Source: Desulfitibacter sp. BRH_c19 | GTDB lineage: Bacteria; Bacillota; DSM-16504; Desulfitibacterales; Desulfitibacteraceae | DNA length: 64,000 nucleotides | NCBI GenBank assembly: GCA_001515945.1 | Contig: LOER01000017.1 | Location: forward strand, 1 to 64,000 | Direction: 5' to 3' | Shown here: piece by piece, positions 8,178 through 17,457 of the stretch | Layout: each line of letters starts with the position of its first letter | Position numbering within the stretch: position 1 is the first letter of the stretch | Translations under genes and position numbers: made by a program | Notes under the pieces: generated by a model | Databases searched by the model: none | Told to the model about the DNA's origin: nothing | Seen by the model: only the letters and a program-made list of their open reading frames with translations

Positions 8178-8340
8178 ACAAATTTGCCTCCTGAAGAGTT
8201 TTTTCACTTTTTCCTGTTTTAATATTTCTTTCTAAGCACAGCCTACACATTTGTGATTATTCTATTTGCTAGCAGGAAAGAAATTGCTAAATGATTTAAT
8301 CCGAATATTTCTCCATCTCCATCAAACTTATTCAGGGTTA

Positions 8341-9021
8341 TTATGTTTTTCGGCGATCAGTTTCCGTAAGGATTAGAAATAAGAATAACCCAATCCCTCC
8401 TAAAGAAAACACCATTAATGATGCTATTGCTTTATACATTTCATCAGTAGAAAAATGTGTAACAAAAGCTGTAAACAGTCCAAATAGCAACAGTCCTATT
8501 GATAATCCATAGAGTGCGGCTCTAATCTTGTTCATTGAATATTTTCTCTGAGTTTCTCTTGTCAATATGCTGTAAGTGATTAAAGCACCACCGGCAACGA
8601 TGAATATTCCGGGACCAGCTACACCTTCTCCGGATAAAGCAGCTTCTCCTGATGAGTTCATGAAAAACAGCATAATCACAGTAAACATTCCAAATAATGA
8701 TAGCAACGCTCCGGCAATGATTCCGGCCGTTGAAATCCGAGATGTCATTGTAGAGTAAATCGCTTGCCTCGCTTTATCCTGTCCCAGCTTTCGCATATCA
8801 TCAACCAATCCGCTTAAATCACCCATTGATATTACTGCCTCTTTAAATGCCTGTTCACCTTCCATGCCTCTTGATTTATAATCTCCAATTTTTTCTTTCA
8901 TGTTAGTCGTAAGCTCTTCCTTTAGATCAAATAATTGTTGACTTGCACCAACTTCAAAGAATAAGTTATCAATATATTTTTTCACTTTATTATCTATAGG
9001 ATTTTTTTTATTTGTCATCAT
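8341..9021 (-). CDS. membrane protein with permease-prefix-like N-terminus
   Basis: 226 residues. The first 85 residues are soluble and helical (VKKYIDNLFFEV, then SMGDLSGLVDDMRKLG), resembling the short prefix domain found in PadR-linked membrane proteins and permeases (DUF1700-like). Four hydrophobic helices follow (about 97-120, 138-152, 166-188, 195-217). It begins inside the last codons of padR (14-base overlap), so it is translationally coupled to it. In related operons such proteins accompany PadR regulators of envelope stress; the exact function is unknown. Confidence 0.75.
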   Translation of the reverse strand: MMTNKKNPIDNKVKKYIDNLFFEVGASQQLFDLKEELTTNMKEKIGDYKSRGMEGEQAFKEAVISMGDLSGLVDDMRKLGQDKARQAIYSTMTSRISTAGIIAGALLSLFGMFTVIMLFFMNSSGEAALSGEGVAGPGIFIVAGGALITYSILTRETQRKYSMNKIRAALYGLSIGLLLFGLFTAFVTHFSTDEMYKAIASLMVFSLGGIGLFLFLILTETDRRKT

Positions 9022-9358
9022 TAAGACCTCCTTTGATCAATTTATCTAGAATATCCTTTGCAAAGCTCCAATCTTTTTTGTTTTGTTCATAATGTTCTTT
9101 TCCCTCTTCAGTAATGCGATAATACTTGCGTCTACCTCCCTGGGTTTCATCACCCCAATAGGAAAGAATATAACCGTCATGCTGTAATCGACGAAAAGCT
9201 GTGTACAAGGTGGCTTCCTTTAATTCATACTGGTTGCCACTCAACTCAATAATTTTTTTGTATATATCATATCCATAGCTATCACCTTGGCGAAGTATAT
9301 TTAAGATGATAGTGTCAGTATTTCCACGGATAAGATCAGTTGAAATTGTGCTACTCAC
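9008..9358 (-). CDS. PadR-family transcriptional regulator
   Basis: A 116-residue winged-helix repressor. The motif ILNILRQGDSYGYDIYKKI and the wing ending GGRRKYYRITEEGKEH are diagnostic of PadR. It is the first gene of a six-gene operon ending in an ABC exporter and membrane fusion protein, the usual arrangement for drug- or peptide-responsive export. The GTG start at 9358 follows GGAGGT by eight to nine bases. Autoregulation is likely because a dyad lies over the promoter just upstream. Confidence 0.92.
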   Translation of the reverse strand: MSSTISTDLIRGNTDTIILNILRQGDSYGYDIYKKIIELSGNQYELKEATLYTAFRRLQHDGYILSYWGDETQGGRRKYYRITEEGKEHYEQNKKDWSFAKDILDKLIKGGLNDDK

Positions 9359-9381
9359 AATTACTCACCTCCTCAAATACA

Positions 9382-9410
9382 TTCTACGCCACATTACTGT
9401 GTCTGTCAAT
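9382..9410 (-). promoter_or_regulatory. promoter of the padR operon
   Basis: TTGACA (9410-9405), exactly 17 bases, then TAGAAT (9387-9382) on the minus strand, about 25 bases before the padR GTG. An inverted pair, ACATT and AATGT, separated by 12 bases overlaps the -35 and spacer; PadR operators are usually ATGT/ACAT dyads, so this is the probable PadR site. Confidence 0.8.
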
Positions 9411-9425
9411 GTACTTTGTCAAAAA

Positions 9426-9464
9426 AATACCCTCCTCCAAATAATTATTAGAAGAGGGTATTTC
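9426..9464 (-). terminator. intrinsic terminator of the decayed histidine kinase
   Basis: Perfect 10-bp stem AAATACCCTC/GAGGGTATTT with a 19-base loop, followed on the minus strand by a T run. It lies 20 bases after the stop of the kinase remnant and directly before the padR -35. Confidence 0.85.
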
Positions 9465-9483
9465 AATTTCTTTAACAGAATTT

Positions 9484-9792
9484 TTACCAGCACCCTGGTA
9501 ATGTAAAATAAAAAGTTGTACCTAAATCTAGCTCGCTTCGAACCCATATCTTTCCTCCATGATCTTCAATAATCTGTTTACAGATTGCAAGCCCAAGTCC
9601 GGTACCTCCAAATTGTCTTGACCGAGATTTCTCTCTATATATCTTTTTGCATTGCTTATAATATTTTCAACCACTTCTGAAATACGGTTACTATCAGCTT
9701 TAATCGGTAAAGACGGAAATGGTCTATCTACTGATAATGTTATTGTATTATCCTAAATTCCATTTCAAGAGGATTTACGATTTTCTCTAGCA
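9484..9792 (-). pseudogene. decayed sensor histidine kinase, C-terminal part
   Basis: Three pieces of one histidine kinase catalytic domain can be read in different frames: LEKIVNPLEMEF (from about 9792), then ITLSVDRPFPSLPIKADSNR with the N box [12 protein letters not shown] (about 9735-9640), then the G2 box [20 protein letters not shown] with [17 protein letters not shown] up to the stop at 9484. At least one frameshift separates pieces one and two, and a deletion with another shift removes the G1/F box between pieces two and three. Nothing of the dimerisation domain or sensor remains. The terminator downstream is intact, suggesting recent decay. Confidence 0.85.
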
Positions 9793-9821
9793 TTTCCCTC
9801 TAAAGGCCGCTGGAAAGTTAA

Positions 9822-9858
9822 AGTCGGTTCTGGATCTTATTTTGACCCAGAACCGACT
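9822..9858 (-). terminator. terminator after the ABC1 kinase gene
   Basis: Perfect 12-bp stem AGTCGGTTCTGG/CCAGAACCGACT with a 13-base loop, about 60 bases downstream of the stop at 9917. The tail is only moderately T-rich, so termination may be incomplete. Confidence 0.7.
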
Positions 9859-9916
9859 ATTTCTATTTACACACTATGTTAGAATTGTTGTTGTCATATT
9901 GCTCCTAGTAAAGTCT

Positions 9917-11605
9917 TCAAAACCGTCCTGATCTAATAATTGAATAAATCAACCAAAAGAACAATATAAAGGAAGAAATAAAGGCAATTTCTAAAACCGG
10001 TATTTGCCAGAAAAATTCACTACCTCCCCTGCCAATAGCAGAAGCAATAATTAATCCTGCCATTACCAAGCTGAAGGATAATAACACTATACTAAAAGAC
10101 AATTTATTGGCAATCCTGTCTATATATGCAAATATTCTACCCAGATTTTGGAGTTCGAACTTTATAGTAATGTCATCGTCTATTGCTTTATCCAGTATAC
10201 GATCTGCTTTTTGGGGAATCTTGGACACAATGTCAAAATAATCTTGAAAATTTTCAGCCCAGTCCTTAGCTAGGTTTTTTGGATTATACTGGTGGGCGAT
10301 TAGTTTAGCAGCAAAAGGCTCCGCTATTTCAACTACACTAATGCTAGGATCAAGTTCCTTAAGGACTCCTTCTAATATAATAAATGTTTTTGCCATTAAT
10401 GTCAGTTCAGAAGGTATCTGTACCTTGTGTGTGAATGCAAGCTCTAAAACTTCTGTAATTACTTCTCCTATATTTATCTTGCTAAGTGGTACGCTATAAT
10501 ATAAGCTGATAAGCATATCCATATCTTTTTTCAACTTATCAATATCAGTACCTTTACTTAAAGAACCCATTTCTAAAATAGACTTTACAATTTTAATACT
10601 GTCTTTTCGTACTAGCGCTAGAACAAGTTTGATTACCTGTTTTTTTCTCTCGTCAGAAAGGTACCCCATTAACCCAAAATCCATAAAACAAATTTTGTTA
10701 TCCTTTTGAACAAAAAGGTTCCCTGGATGGGGATCTGCGTGGAAAAAACCATCGAGCAGAATCTGTTTTAGAATTGCCTTTGAAAGGTTTTCAGCTATAG
10801 TTCTTTTATTATAACCCAACTCATCAAGGAGCTTAAAATTGCTGAGTTTGATGCCTTCAACATACTCCATTGTTAATATCTTACTACTACTATAATCCCA
10901 ATAAACTTTAGGTACTTTGATATCTTCTTCTTGCAAAAAGTTTTTATCTAACCGTTCCGCATTACGACCTTCAACTGAATAGTCTAATTCCCGCTTCAGT
11001 CCCCAAGTAAACTCCTCAACAATTTCAACAAGATGATAATGTCTGCTTAGAGCAGAACGGCTTTCAGCAAGCCTTGCCAGGTCAAATAAGATCTCTAGAT
11101 CAACTTCAACAACTGACTCTATGCCTGGCCTTCTAACTTTTACTACACATTCCTTCCCATTTTTTAAACAAGCTCTATGAACTTGTCCAATTGATGCAGC
11201 TGCCAGGGATTCCTGGTGAAAACACTCAAAGATTTCTTCGATAGGTGCCCCAAACTCTTCCTCAATATGTTCTTTAACCTCTTCATATGGAAAAGGTGGA
11301 ATCCTGTCTTGCAACTTCTCAAGTTCCACAATTATGTCTTTAGGGAGCAGGTCAGGCCTGGTACTTAGTATTTGCCCCAATTTAATGAAGGTTGTTCCTA
11401 ATTCAGTAAGGGCAAGCCTCAATCTTTCCCCTCTGGTTTTCTCAGAATGCTGCTCTTCCTCAGAGGTTTGTTTTATTCGCTGATGGTATGGCAAAATATC
11501 TGTTAGGTTAAGTTTATCTAACAGATATCCAAAGCCATGTCTTGCTAAAATATTTGCCACCTGTCTATATCTTTTAAAATGTTTATATCTTCTCTTTATT
11601 AACAT
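9917..11605 (-). CDS. ABC1 kinase-like (UbiB/AarF) protein
   Basis: A 562-residue atypical kinase of the ABC1/UbiB family. Family signatures are visible: the alanine-rich AAASIGQVHRA that replaces the glycine loop, the lysine in CVVKVRRPG, FFHADPHPGNLFV in the catalytic loop and FMDFGLMG for metal binding. Two membrane helices end the protein (about 505-530 and 535-558), which anchors it to the membrane. In other bacteria the family supports ubiquinone synthesis; in Firmicutes lacking ubiquinone the role is unclear, possibly menaquinone or lipid related. It lies 25 bases after the LmeA-like gene and is probably co-transcribed with it. Confidence 0.9.
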   Translation of the reverse strand: MLIKRRYKHFKRYRQVANILARHGFGYLLDKLNLTDILPYHQRIKQTSEEEQHSEKTRGERLRLALTELGTTFIKLGQILSTRPDLLPKDIIVELEKLQDRIPPFPYEEVKEHIEEEFGAPIEEIFECFHQESLAAASIGQVHRACLKNGKECVVKVRRPGIESVVEVDLEILFDLARLAESRSALSRHYHLVEIVEEFTWGLKRELDYSVEGRNAERLDKNFLQEEDIKVPKVYWDYSSSKILTMEYVEGIKLSNFKLLDELGYNKRTIAENLSKAILKQILLDGFFHADPHPGNLFVQKDNKICFMDFGLMGYLSDERKKQVIKLVLALVRKDSIKIVKSILEMGSLSKGTDIDKLKKDMDMLISLYYSVPLSKINIGEVITEVLELAFTHKVQIPSELTLMAKTFIILEGVLKELDPSISVVEIAEPFAAKLIAHQYNPKNLAKDWAENFQDYFDIVSKIPQKADRILDKAIDDDITIKFELQNLGRIFAYIDRIANKLSFSIVLLSFSLVMAGLIIASAIGRGGSEFFWQIPVLEIAFISSFILFFWLIYSIIRSGRF

Positions 11606-11630
11606 TTTTAGAACTAATTCCTTCCTCTTA

Positions 11631-12329
11631 CTATATCTTAAGAAAACCTATGGTTCCGTAGAAGGTTATGGTTTTTTCTCCTGTTTCCAAGCGGTTTAAT
11701 CTTGTGTCATATGGTAAAGTGCCAAGTTTAAACTCTAGGTTAGTTCCAGCTTCAAACTTATCCTTAAATAAGTCCCCTAAGGAGTGCTCATCCACCTTAA
11801 AATCCTCCGGTATAAAAAGAAGATTATCATCCTTCAAAGTAAACCTTCCCAATAATGTAAAATCTACCTGGGTACCTAGTATTGTTATCTGGCTTTTAAC
11901 CCTAGAGATATCTTCCGATAATTCTACTGCTATATTGCTTAATCCATCTATAGGATTAGCTTGAAGGTACTCATTGAGGCGCTTCTCTGTTATTTTGAAT
12001 TCAACAGTACCAGTTCGGTGCATCTTATAATTAAGGTCATTTTGAAGAACGCCTATTACCCCAACTTTTATTTCGTGTAACTCTATATAGATATCGTTTA
12101 CAGGTACCATTCCAAAAACAGTTGATGGAGCAAAAATTTCTGCTCTATCAACCTTACCTGTAAGTATTTTTACTGCAGGAAAAGCATATATATTCACTTG
12201 AACTTCCTGTAATTTCCACTGTTCTTGAAGTGCATTTTCCATAGCAGTAGCTACAGTACCAGGCAAGAAAAACTGGGCAATTATGATAAGCAAAAGAAGA
12301 ACAAAAGTTACGCGGAGTATCCATTTCAC
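11631..12329 (-). CDS. LmeA-like (DUF2993) phospholipid-binding protein
   Basis: 232 residues: a signal anchor at residues 5-22 followed by a beta-rich domain (GKVDRAEIFAPSTVFG, TVEFKITEKRLNEYL, and a C-terminal KTITFYGTIGFLKI) that fits the DUF2993/LmeA family. LmeA in actinobacteria binds phosphatidylinositol lipids in the cell envelope; the Firmicute members are uncharacterised, so only an extracytoplasmic lipid-binding role is inferred. The gene is between prfB and the ABC1 kinase on the same strand. Confidence 0.75.
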   Translation of the reverse strand: MKWILRVTFVLLLLIIIAQFFLPGTVATAMENALQEQWKLQEVQVNIYAFPAVKILTGKVDRAEIFAPSTVFGMVPVNDIYIELHEIKVGVIGVLQNDLNYKMHRTGTVEFKITEKRLNEYLQANPIDGLSNIAVELSEDISRVKSQITILGTQVDFTLLGRFTLKDDNLLFIPEDFKVDEHSLGDLFKDKFEAGTNLEFKLGTLPYDTRLNRLETGEKTITFYGTIGFLKI

Positions 12330-12390
12330 TTAAACTCCCCCATTTTTCAAAGAAACTAACTATAGGAATTCCCAACACCTACTAAAAATG

Positions 12391-13498
12391 TCAATTTGTC
12401 AAGCCTGACCCCTTGTGGAGATAGGCGGATATAAAAATATCCAAATCTCCATTCATAACTTTTTCCACATTACCAACCTCTACATCTGTTCTGTGGTCTT
12501 TTATAAGACTGTAAGGATGAAAAACATATGACCTTATTTGGCTACCCCATCCTATCTCTTGCTGATCTCCCCTTATTTTCAGCATTTCTTCTTCATTTTG
12601 CCTCTGCTTTAATTCAAATAATTTCGCTGTTAATATCTTCATAGACGCCATCTTATTTGAATGTTGTGATCTTTCATTCTGACACTGCACCACAATTCCA
12701 GTAGGAAGATGTGTTATCCTAACTGCTGAATCAGTTTTATTAACATGCTGCCCACCTGCTCCACCTGCTCGATAGGTATCAATTTTTAATTCAGTAGGAT
12801 CTATCTCAATTGCCTCTTGATCTGATACTTCAGGAATAACATCTACTGATGCAAAGGAAGTATGTCTTCTTCCAGAAGTATCAAAGGGAGAGATGCGTAC
12901 TAAACGATGAACTCCCTTTTCTGATTTCATATAACCATAAGCATTTTCACCTGTCACGCCAAATGTAACACTCTTAATTCCAGCTTCGTCACCTGGGAGA
13001 AAGTCTAGTATCTCTACACTAAATCCAGTCTTTTCCGCCCAACGCGTATACATCCTGTAGAGCATTTCAGCCCAATCTTGGGATTCAGTACCACCAGCCC
13101 CTGGATGAAGAGAAACAATGGCATTGTTCCTATCGAAAGGTTCATTTAATAAAACCTCTATCTGAAGACTTTCAATTTTATCTTCAACATAGGTAAGTTT
13201 ACTTTCAATTTCTTTTAATAGTGATGTGTCATCCTCTTCTTCGCAAAGCTGACACATTACTTCTATTTCTTCTAGAACTGTGTCCATCTCCTGAATTTGC
13301 TGGATTCTTTCCTTAAGCCCATTAAGCTGCTTCATAATTTCTTGAGCTTTTTGCTGATCATCCCAAAAGTCCTGCTGATTAATTTGTTTTTCTAGTTTTT
13401 GGACAGATTCCTTTTTGCTACCCAGGTCAAAGAGACACCCTCAATTCCTCAAACTCTTTTACAATCTTACTTAGTCTTGCCCGTAATTCCGTAAACAT
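12391..13498 (-). CDS. prfB: peptide chain release factor 2, with programmed +1 frameshift
   Basis: Recognises UAA and UGA stop codons and releases the peptide. The gene is in two frames: ATG at 13498 opens 23 codons ending in CTT, directly followed by TGA (13429-13427); skipping one T in CTTTGAC continues in the +1 frame from GAC (13428) to the stop at 12391, giving 368 residues. A purine-rich GAGGG stretch a few bases before the shift site provides the internal Shine-Dalgarno contact known from E. coli RF2. The tripeptide SPF (in VRISPFDTSGRR) selects UGA/UAA, and GAGGQHVNKTDSAV carries the catalytic GGQ. Low RF2 permits the shift, so the protein limits its own synthesis. Confidence 0.97.
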
Positions 13499-13542
13499 AG
13501 TTTAACCCCCAGTTACATTTTAACTTCTAGATAACACTCATA

Positions 13543-13729
13543 AGAAAATGGTATAATGAAGCGAACCATTAATTGAGTTTGTGCAATTGTTGGTTTATGG
13601 CGGTAAAAAAGGCGTTTATGCTTTGCTTGTCTGAGCGAAGCGAGTTTGCAAAGCATAGGCTTTTTTGCCAGAATAAACCTTAGAGTTGCTAGAACTCAAT
13701 TCCGGGTGAGCGAAATTATATCATTTTCT
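13543..13729. repeat. long-hairpin structured element, copy A
   Basis: About 187 bases fold into one long interrupted hairpin. Pairs from outside in: AGAAAATG/CATTTTCT, GCGAACC/GGTGAGC (GC and ACC pairing around facing GA/GA), AATTGAGTT (13571-13579)/AACTCAATT (13693-13701), GCAA/TTGC, GGTTTAT/ATAAACC, GGTAAAAAAG/CTTTTTTGCC and ATGCTTTGC (13618-13626)/GCAAAGCAT (13648-13656), with a 21-base loop containing GAGCGAAGCGAG. It sits between secA (its right end touches the secA stop) and prfB. A second copy with different but still pairing stems is at 57850-58028. It could be a structured RNA or a mobile miniature element; it has no T run. Confidence 0.85.
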
Positions 13730-16217
13730 AATTCCCGCAGCACTTCTTATGCTTTTTACCACTACCACAAGGACATGGATCATTTCTACCAACTCTTTTT
13801 TCAACTTTAACAGGCTTTTTCTCAGCTTGTTCTTCAGTATATTTATTCTCTGATACTTGCCGTGGTTGTTCAGATTTTTTGACAACATTTATTCTATAAA
13901 TATAACGTACTACGTCATCTTCAATACTGTCAACCATTGCAGTAAACATAAAGTGTCCTTCTTTGGTGTATGCAACCAGCGGATTCTGCTGCCCATATGC
14001 CCTTAATCCTATACCCTGTCTTAATTGGTCCATGGATTCTAAGTGATCCATCCATTTCTGATCAACTACTTTTAAGAGTACATACTTTTCTATGTCTTTA
14101 AATAGTTCTTCACCAACTTCTTGCTGTCTTTTGGTGAAATTCTCTAAAGCTAATTCATGAAACATTTCCCTTAGTTCATCACTTTCCAGCCTAGCAAGAT
14201 CTTCCGTTGTTAATTTATTGTTCATAAGGAATTGCTGTCCTGAATAGTCAAGTAAACTCTTTAAATCCCACTCCTCTGGATAGGGACTTCCCCCAGCATA
14301 CATATCAATTGTTTTATCCACGACACTTTCAATCATGCCCAGAATAGTCTCATGAACATTTTCTCCATTTAAAGCCTTTAACCTTTCAGAGTAAATAACC
14401 TCTCTTTGATGGTTTAGCACATCATCATATTCTAAAACATGTTTACGAATATCAAAGTTTCTGCCTTCTACTCTTTTCTGTGCATTTTCTATGGATTTTG
14501 TTATTAAAGGATGATCTATTGGAGTAGTATCATCCATTCCTAGCTTATCCATAATTCCACTCAAACTATCAGAACCAAAGAGTCTCATAAGATCATCTTC
14601 CATGGAAGCATAGAACCTACTTGAGCCAGGGTCCCCTTGACGTCCAGCTCTACCTCTTAACTGGTTATCTATCCTACGACTCTCATGTCTTTCAGTACCT
14701 ATAATATGGAGACCTCCAACACTTTGTATACCTTCACCCAATACAATATCTGTACCTCTACCAGCCATATTGGTAGCTATTGTCACAGCATTTCTCTGTC
14801 CAGCTTTCGCAATGATTTCAGCTTCCCTTTCATGGTGCTTAGCATTTAACACTTCATGGGAAATTCCCTTTTGAGAAAGCAGCTTTGATACCAATTCTGA
14901 TTTTTCAATGGAAATAGTTCCAACCAGTACAGGCTGCCCTTTTTTATTTCTTTCTGCTATTTCTTCCGCAACCGCCTCATACTTCCCCATTTCAGTCCTA
15001 TAGATTTTATCAGATTTATCCTCTCGAATCATGGGCTTATTAGTTGGAATTTCAATCACATTTAAGCTGTATATTTTAACAAATTCAGGTTCTTCAGTTA
15101 GGGCTGTACCTGTCATGCCTGCAAGCTTGTTATACATCCTGAAATAGTTCTGGAAGGTGATAGAAGCTAGGGTCTGGGATTCGTTTTCTATTTTAACACC
15201 TTCCTTTGCCTCAATGGCCTGATGCAAACCTTCGCTGTAACGTCTACCAAACATTAATCGACCAGTAAACTCATCTACAATCACCACTTGACCTTCTTTA
15301 ACCACATAGTCTCTATCTCTTTTCATAAGACCATGGGCTCTTAAACCTTGGTTTACATGATGACTTACTTCCATATTATCAGCAAGGTTTTCTATACCAA
15401 GCATCTTTTCTACTCGTTCTGTCCCCTCTTCAGTAAGGGTAACAACCCTTGCCTTTTCATCTACTATATAGTCTTCAGTTTTCTTTAAATTAGGAATAAG
15501 CTTTGCAATTGTATAATACAACTGCGTTGGCTTGTCTGTCTGGCCGGATATAATTAGAGGGGTCCTTGCCTCATCGATTAAAATACTATCAACCTCATCA
15601 ACGATCGCATAATTAAGCTCCCTTTGAACTAGTTGATCAATGCTTATTGCCATATTATCTCTAAGATAATCAAAACCAAATTCATTATTAGTCCCATAGG
15701 TAATATCAGAACCATATGCTTCTCTTCTTTGTTCTGAATTTAAACCATGAACTATTAATCCTACATTCAGTCCTAGGAAGCTATATACTTCTCCCATCCA
15801 TTCACTATCACGAGTAGCTAAATAATCATTAACTGTAACAATGTGGACGCCCTTTCCTGCTAAGGCATTAAGGTATGCCGGTAAGGTAGCTACTAATGTT
15901 TTACCTTCACCAGTTTTCATTTCTGAAATGTTACCCTGATGCAATACGATTCCACCCATTAACTGAACATCAAAATGTCTCATTTTTAGGACACGCCATG
16001 ATGCTTCTCTAACAACAGCAAAAGCTTCTGGAAGAATGGCTTCCAAACTCTCTCCATTTTCTACTCTAGTTTTAAATTCAGGTGTCTTTCCTTGAAGTTC
16101 AGAATCACTAAGTTTTTTGATGTCTGCTTCAAAACCATTTATTAAATCCACAGTTTTTTGCATTTTTTTTATTTGTTTACTATTATCATCCATTAAATTC
16201 TTAAAGAATTTCAGCAT
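13728..16217 (-). CDS. secA: preprotein translocase ATPase SecA
   Basis: Motor of the Sec export pathway; it pushes unfolded precursors through SecYEG. About 829 residues, normal length. Visible: Walker [17 protein letters not shown], the DEAD-type ATPase box [13 protein letters not shown], motif [10 protein letters not shown], the [15 protein letters not shown] arginine finger region and the C-terminal zinc motif [13 protein letters not shown] that contacts lipids and SecB-like partners. The ATG at 16217 is preferred over an upstream GTG (16226) because GAGGAG precedes it by eight bases and the GTG lies inside that site. It lies between hpf and prfB, a common order in Firmicutes. Confidence 0.98.
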   Translation of the reverse strand: MLKFFKNLMDDNSKQIKKMQKTVDLINGFEADIKKLSDSELQGKTPEFKTRVENGESLEAILPEAFAVVREASWRVLKMRHFDVQLMGGIVLHQGNISEMKTGEGKTLVATLPAYLNALAGKGVHIVTVNDYLATRDSEWMGEVYSFLGLNVGLIVHGLNSEQRREAYGSDITYGTNNEFGFDYLRDNMAISIDQLVQRELNYAIVDEVDSILIDEARTPLIISGQTDKPTQLYYTIAKLIPNLKKTEDYIVDEKARVVTLTEEGTERVEKMLGIENLADNMEVSHHVNQGLRAHGLMKRDRDYVVKEGQVVIVDEFTGRLMFGRRYSEGLHQAIEAKEGVKIENESQTLASITFQNYFRMYNKLAGMTGTALTEEPEFVKIYSLNVIEIPTNKPMIREDKSDKIYRTEMGKYEAVAEEIAERNKKGQPVLVGTISIEKSELVSKLLSQKGISHEVLNAKHHEREAEIIAKAGQRNAVTIATNMAGRGTDIVLGEGIQSVGGLHIIGTERHESRRIDNQLRGRAGRQGDPGSSRFYASMEDDLMRLFGSDSLSGIMDKLGMDDTTPIDHPLITKSIENAQKRVEGRNFDIRKHVLEYDDVLNHQREVIYSERLKALNGENVHETILGMIESVVDKTIDMYAGGSPYPEEWDLKSLLDYSGQQFLMNNKLTTEDLARLESDELREMFHELALENFTKRQQEVGEELFKDIEKYVLLKVVDQKWMDHLESMDQLRQGIGLRAYGQQNPLVAYTKEGHFMFTAMVDSIEDDVVRYIYRINVVKKSEQPRQVSENKYTEEQAEKKPVKVEKRVGRNDPCPCGSGKKHKKCCGN

Positions 16218-16265
16218 AATATGCACTCCTCAAGGTTTACTATTCAATATTAATCATTCTAATAT

Positions 16266-16294
16266 AGTTTATCACTGAGTTCCATTTATTTCAA
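16266..16294 (-). promoter_or_regulatory. probable secA promoter
   Basis: TTGAAA (16294-16289), 17 bases, TAAACT (16271-16266) on the minus strand, about 50 bases before the secA start. The -10 is a partial match. The rest of the 16218-16566 gap holds the hpf terminator and an imperfect hairpin at 16516-16547 (CTCCACCTTA/TAAGATGGAG); no gene is seen. Confidence 0.5.
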
Positions 16295-16354
16295 CTTATC
16301 TTATAAGGAATGCCTGGCAAGGATTGGTTTTTGTTGAAAGTAGGCATTAAATAG

Positions 16355-16381
16355 AAAGAGAGGGTTTAATTTCCCCTCTCT
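16355..16381 (-). terminator. terminator downstream of hpf
   Basis: AGAGAGGG/CCCTCTCT stem with a nine-base loop; on the minus strand the tail is TTTCTATTT. It lies about 190 bases after the hpf stop and ahead of secA. Confidence 0.65.
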
Positions 16382-16566
16382 ATGCTATAAATATGCTATC
16401 TAAATGGTTTACCTGCTTATATTTTACCAAACATATGTTCTTTTAGAAAGTGTTGCCTGTGTATTAGTGATAATTTTTTTTGGTTTATTCACTTTGTCCA
16501 GCGAATTGGCAATTCATCTCCACCTTACGTTTTACTTATAAGATGGAGACTTCTTGCCTAGGTCGG

Positions 16567-17091
16567 TTAAAATTCTGGCTCAATCAAACCATAATTTCCA
16601 TCTTTTCTTTTGTAAACTACATTTACTTCTTCAGTATCAGCATTAGAAAAAACAAAAAAGCTATGTCCAATTAAATTCATCTGCATAATTGCCTCATCAG
16701 TTACCATTGGTTTGAACGCAAACTTTTTGGTTCTCACAAGTTTTGGTACTTCTTCTTCAGTTATTTCACTTAGTGGAGACATTTCCTTGATACTAGAATC
16801 TCTCATTTTCTTAGAAATTCGAGTTTTGTACTTTTCGATTTGCTTCTCAAGCTTGTCTAAAACCATATCGATTGATGCGTACATATCCCCAGTTTCTTCT
16901 TCACCTCTAAGAAGATATCCATTGAGCGGCATGGTAACCTCAATTCTATGTCGGTCTTTTTCAACTGTAAGTGTTACTTGGGCTTCTTGAGTAGTGTCAA
17001 AAAATTTCCCCAACTTACCAATACGTCTTTCAACATGATCCTTTAAAGCTGGAGTAACCTGAACGTTTTTGCCCCTAACATTAATATTCAT
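16567..17091 (-). CDS. hpf: long-form ribosome hibernation promoting factor
   Basis: Binds the decoding region of idle 30S subunits and pairs 70S ribosomes into 100S dimers in stationary phase. 174 residues, the long form used by Gram-positive bacteria: an N-terminal S30AE/YfiA domain (MNINVRGKNVQVTPALKDHV to about residue 105, with HRIEVTMPLNG) and a C-terminal dimerisation domain (VRTKKFAFKPMVTDEAIMQM, ending near VVYKRKDGNYGLIEPEF). The ATG at 17091 follows AAAGGAGCGGG. A sigma-H-like promoter lies just upstream, fitting its stationary-phase role. Confidence 0.97.
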   Translation of the reverse strand: MNINVRGKNVQVTPALKDHVERRIGKLGKFFDTTQEAQVTLTVEKDRHRIEVTMPLNGYLLRGEEETGDMYASIDMVLDKLEKQIEKYKTRISKKMRDSSIKEMSPLSEITEEEVPKLVRTKKFAFKPMVTDEAIMQMNLIGHSFFVFSNADTEEVNVVYKRKDGNYGLIEPEF

Positions 17092-17118
17092 AACACCCGC
17101 TCCTTTCTCTTTTTAATT

Positions 17119-17148
17119 ATATTCAATTTTTAAACAAGATAATCCTCT
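17119..17148 (-). promoter_or_regulatory. sigma-H-type promoter of hpf
   Basis: On the minus strand AGAGGATTA (17148-17140), 12 bases, ATTGAATAT (17127-17119) matches the sigma-H consensus RNAGGAWWW - N11-12 - RNNGAATWW at every specified position. The start site would be about 20-25 bases upstream of the hpf ribosome binding site. B. subtilis hpf (yvyD) is known to use sigma-H and sigma-B. Confidence 0.7.
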
Positions 17149-17353
17149 TTTGAAAGTATTTTTCCATAGTTTCTTCAATAATATGCCTATTTATGGTAAT
17201 AATTGTCGAGAAAAGTTTATATTTCTAAAAGGCTAAATGTATATTTATACAAATAAAGGTATGGATATGTTTCTACAAATTCTTTAGATACCTGCAATCA
17301 TTAGCATCTTATGTCGAACTAACTTAGTAAATAGCGAATATGGATGATAGGCC

Positions 17354-17371
17354 TGTGGACAATGTGGATAA
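17354..17371 (-). promoter_or_regulatory. two abutting DnaA-box-like 9-mers
   Basis: On the minus strand TTATCCACA (17371-17363), the perfect DnaA box, is followed without a gap by TTGTCCACA (17362-17354), one mismatch away. They lie in the 17092-17457 gap, which otherwise contains only the hpf promoter and AT-rich sequence; I see no gene in it. Two boxes are too few for an origin. Confidence 0.45.
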
Positions 17372-17457
17372 AGATGTTAATAACTTGTATTACAAAGGGT
17401 CTAGCTGGGGAAAACGATAAATGGCCATCTATATGCTCCAAAAAGTATGCATATTTA

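Noticed and set aside
13543-13729. Intrinsic terminator of secA
   Set aside because: The stem is far too long and interrupted, lacks a T run, and the same structure recurs at 57850 with compensating changes, so termination alone does not explain it.
17354-17371. Replication origin
   Set aside because: Only two DnaA-type boxes, no dnaA/dnaN neighbours and no AT-rich unwinding array.
17092-17457. raiA-type structured RNA upstream of hpf
   Set aside because: The raiA RNA is known upstream of hibernation factor genes in Clostridia, but this gap shows no matching hairpin set that I can recognise and the sigma-H promoter starts transcription close to the gene. A covariance-model search would settle it.
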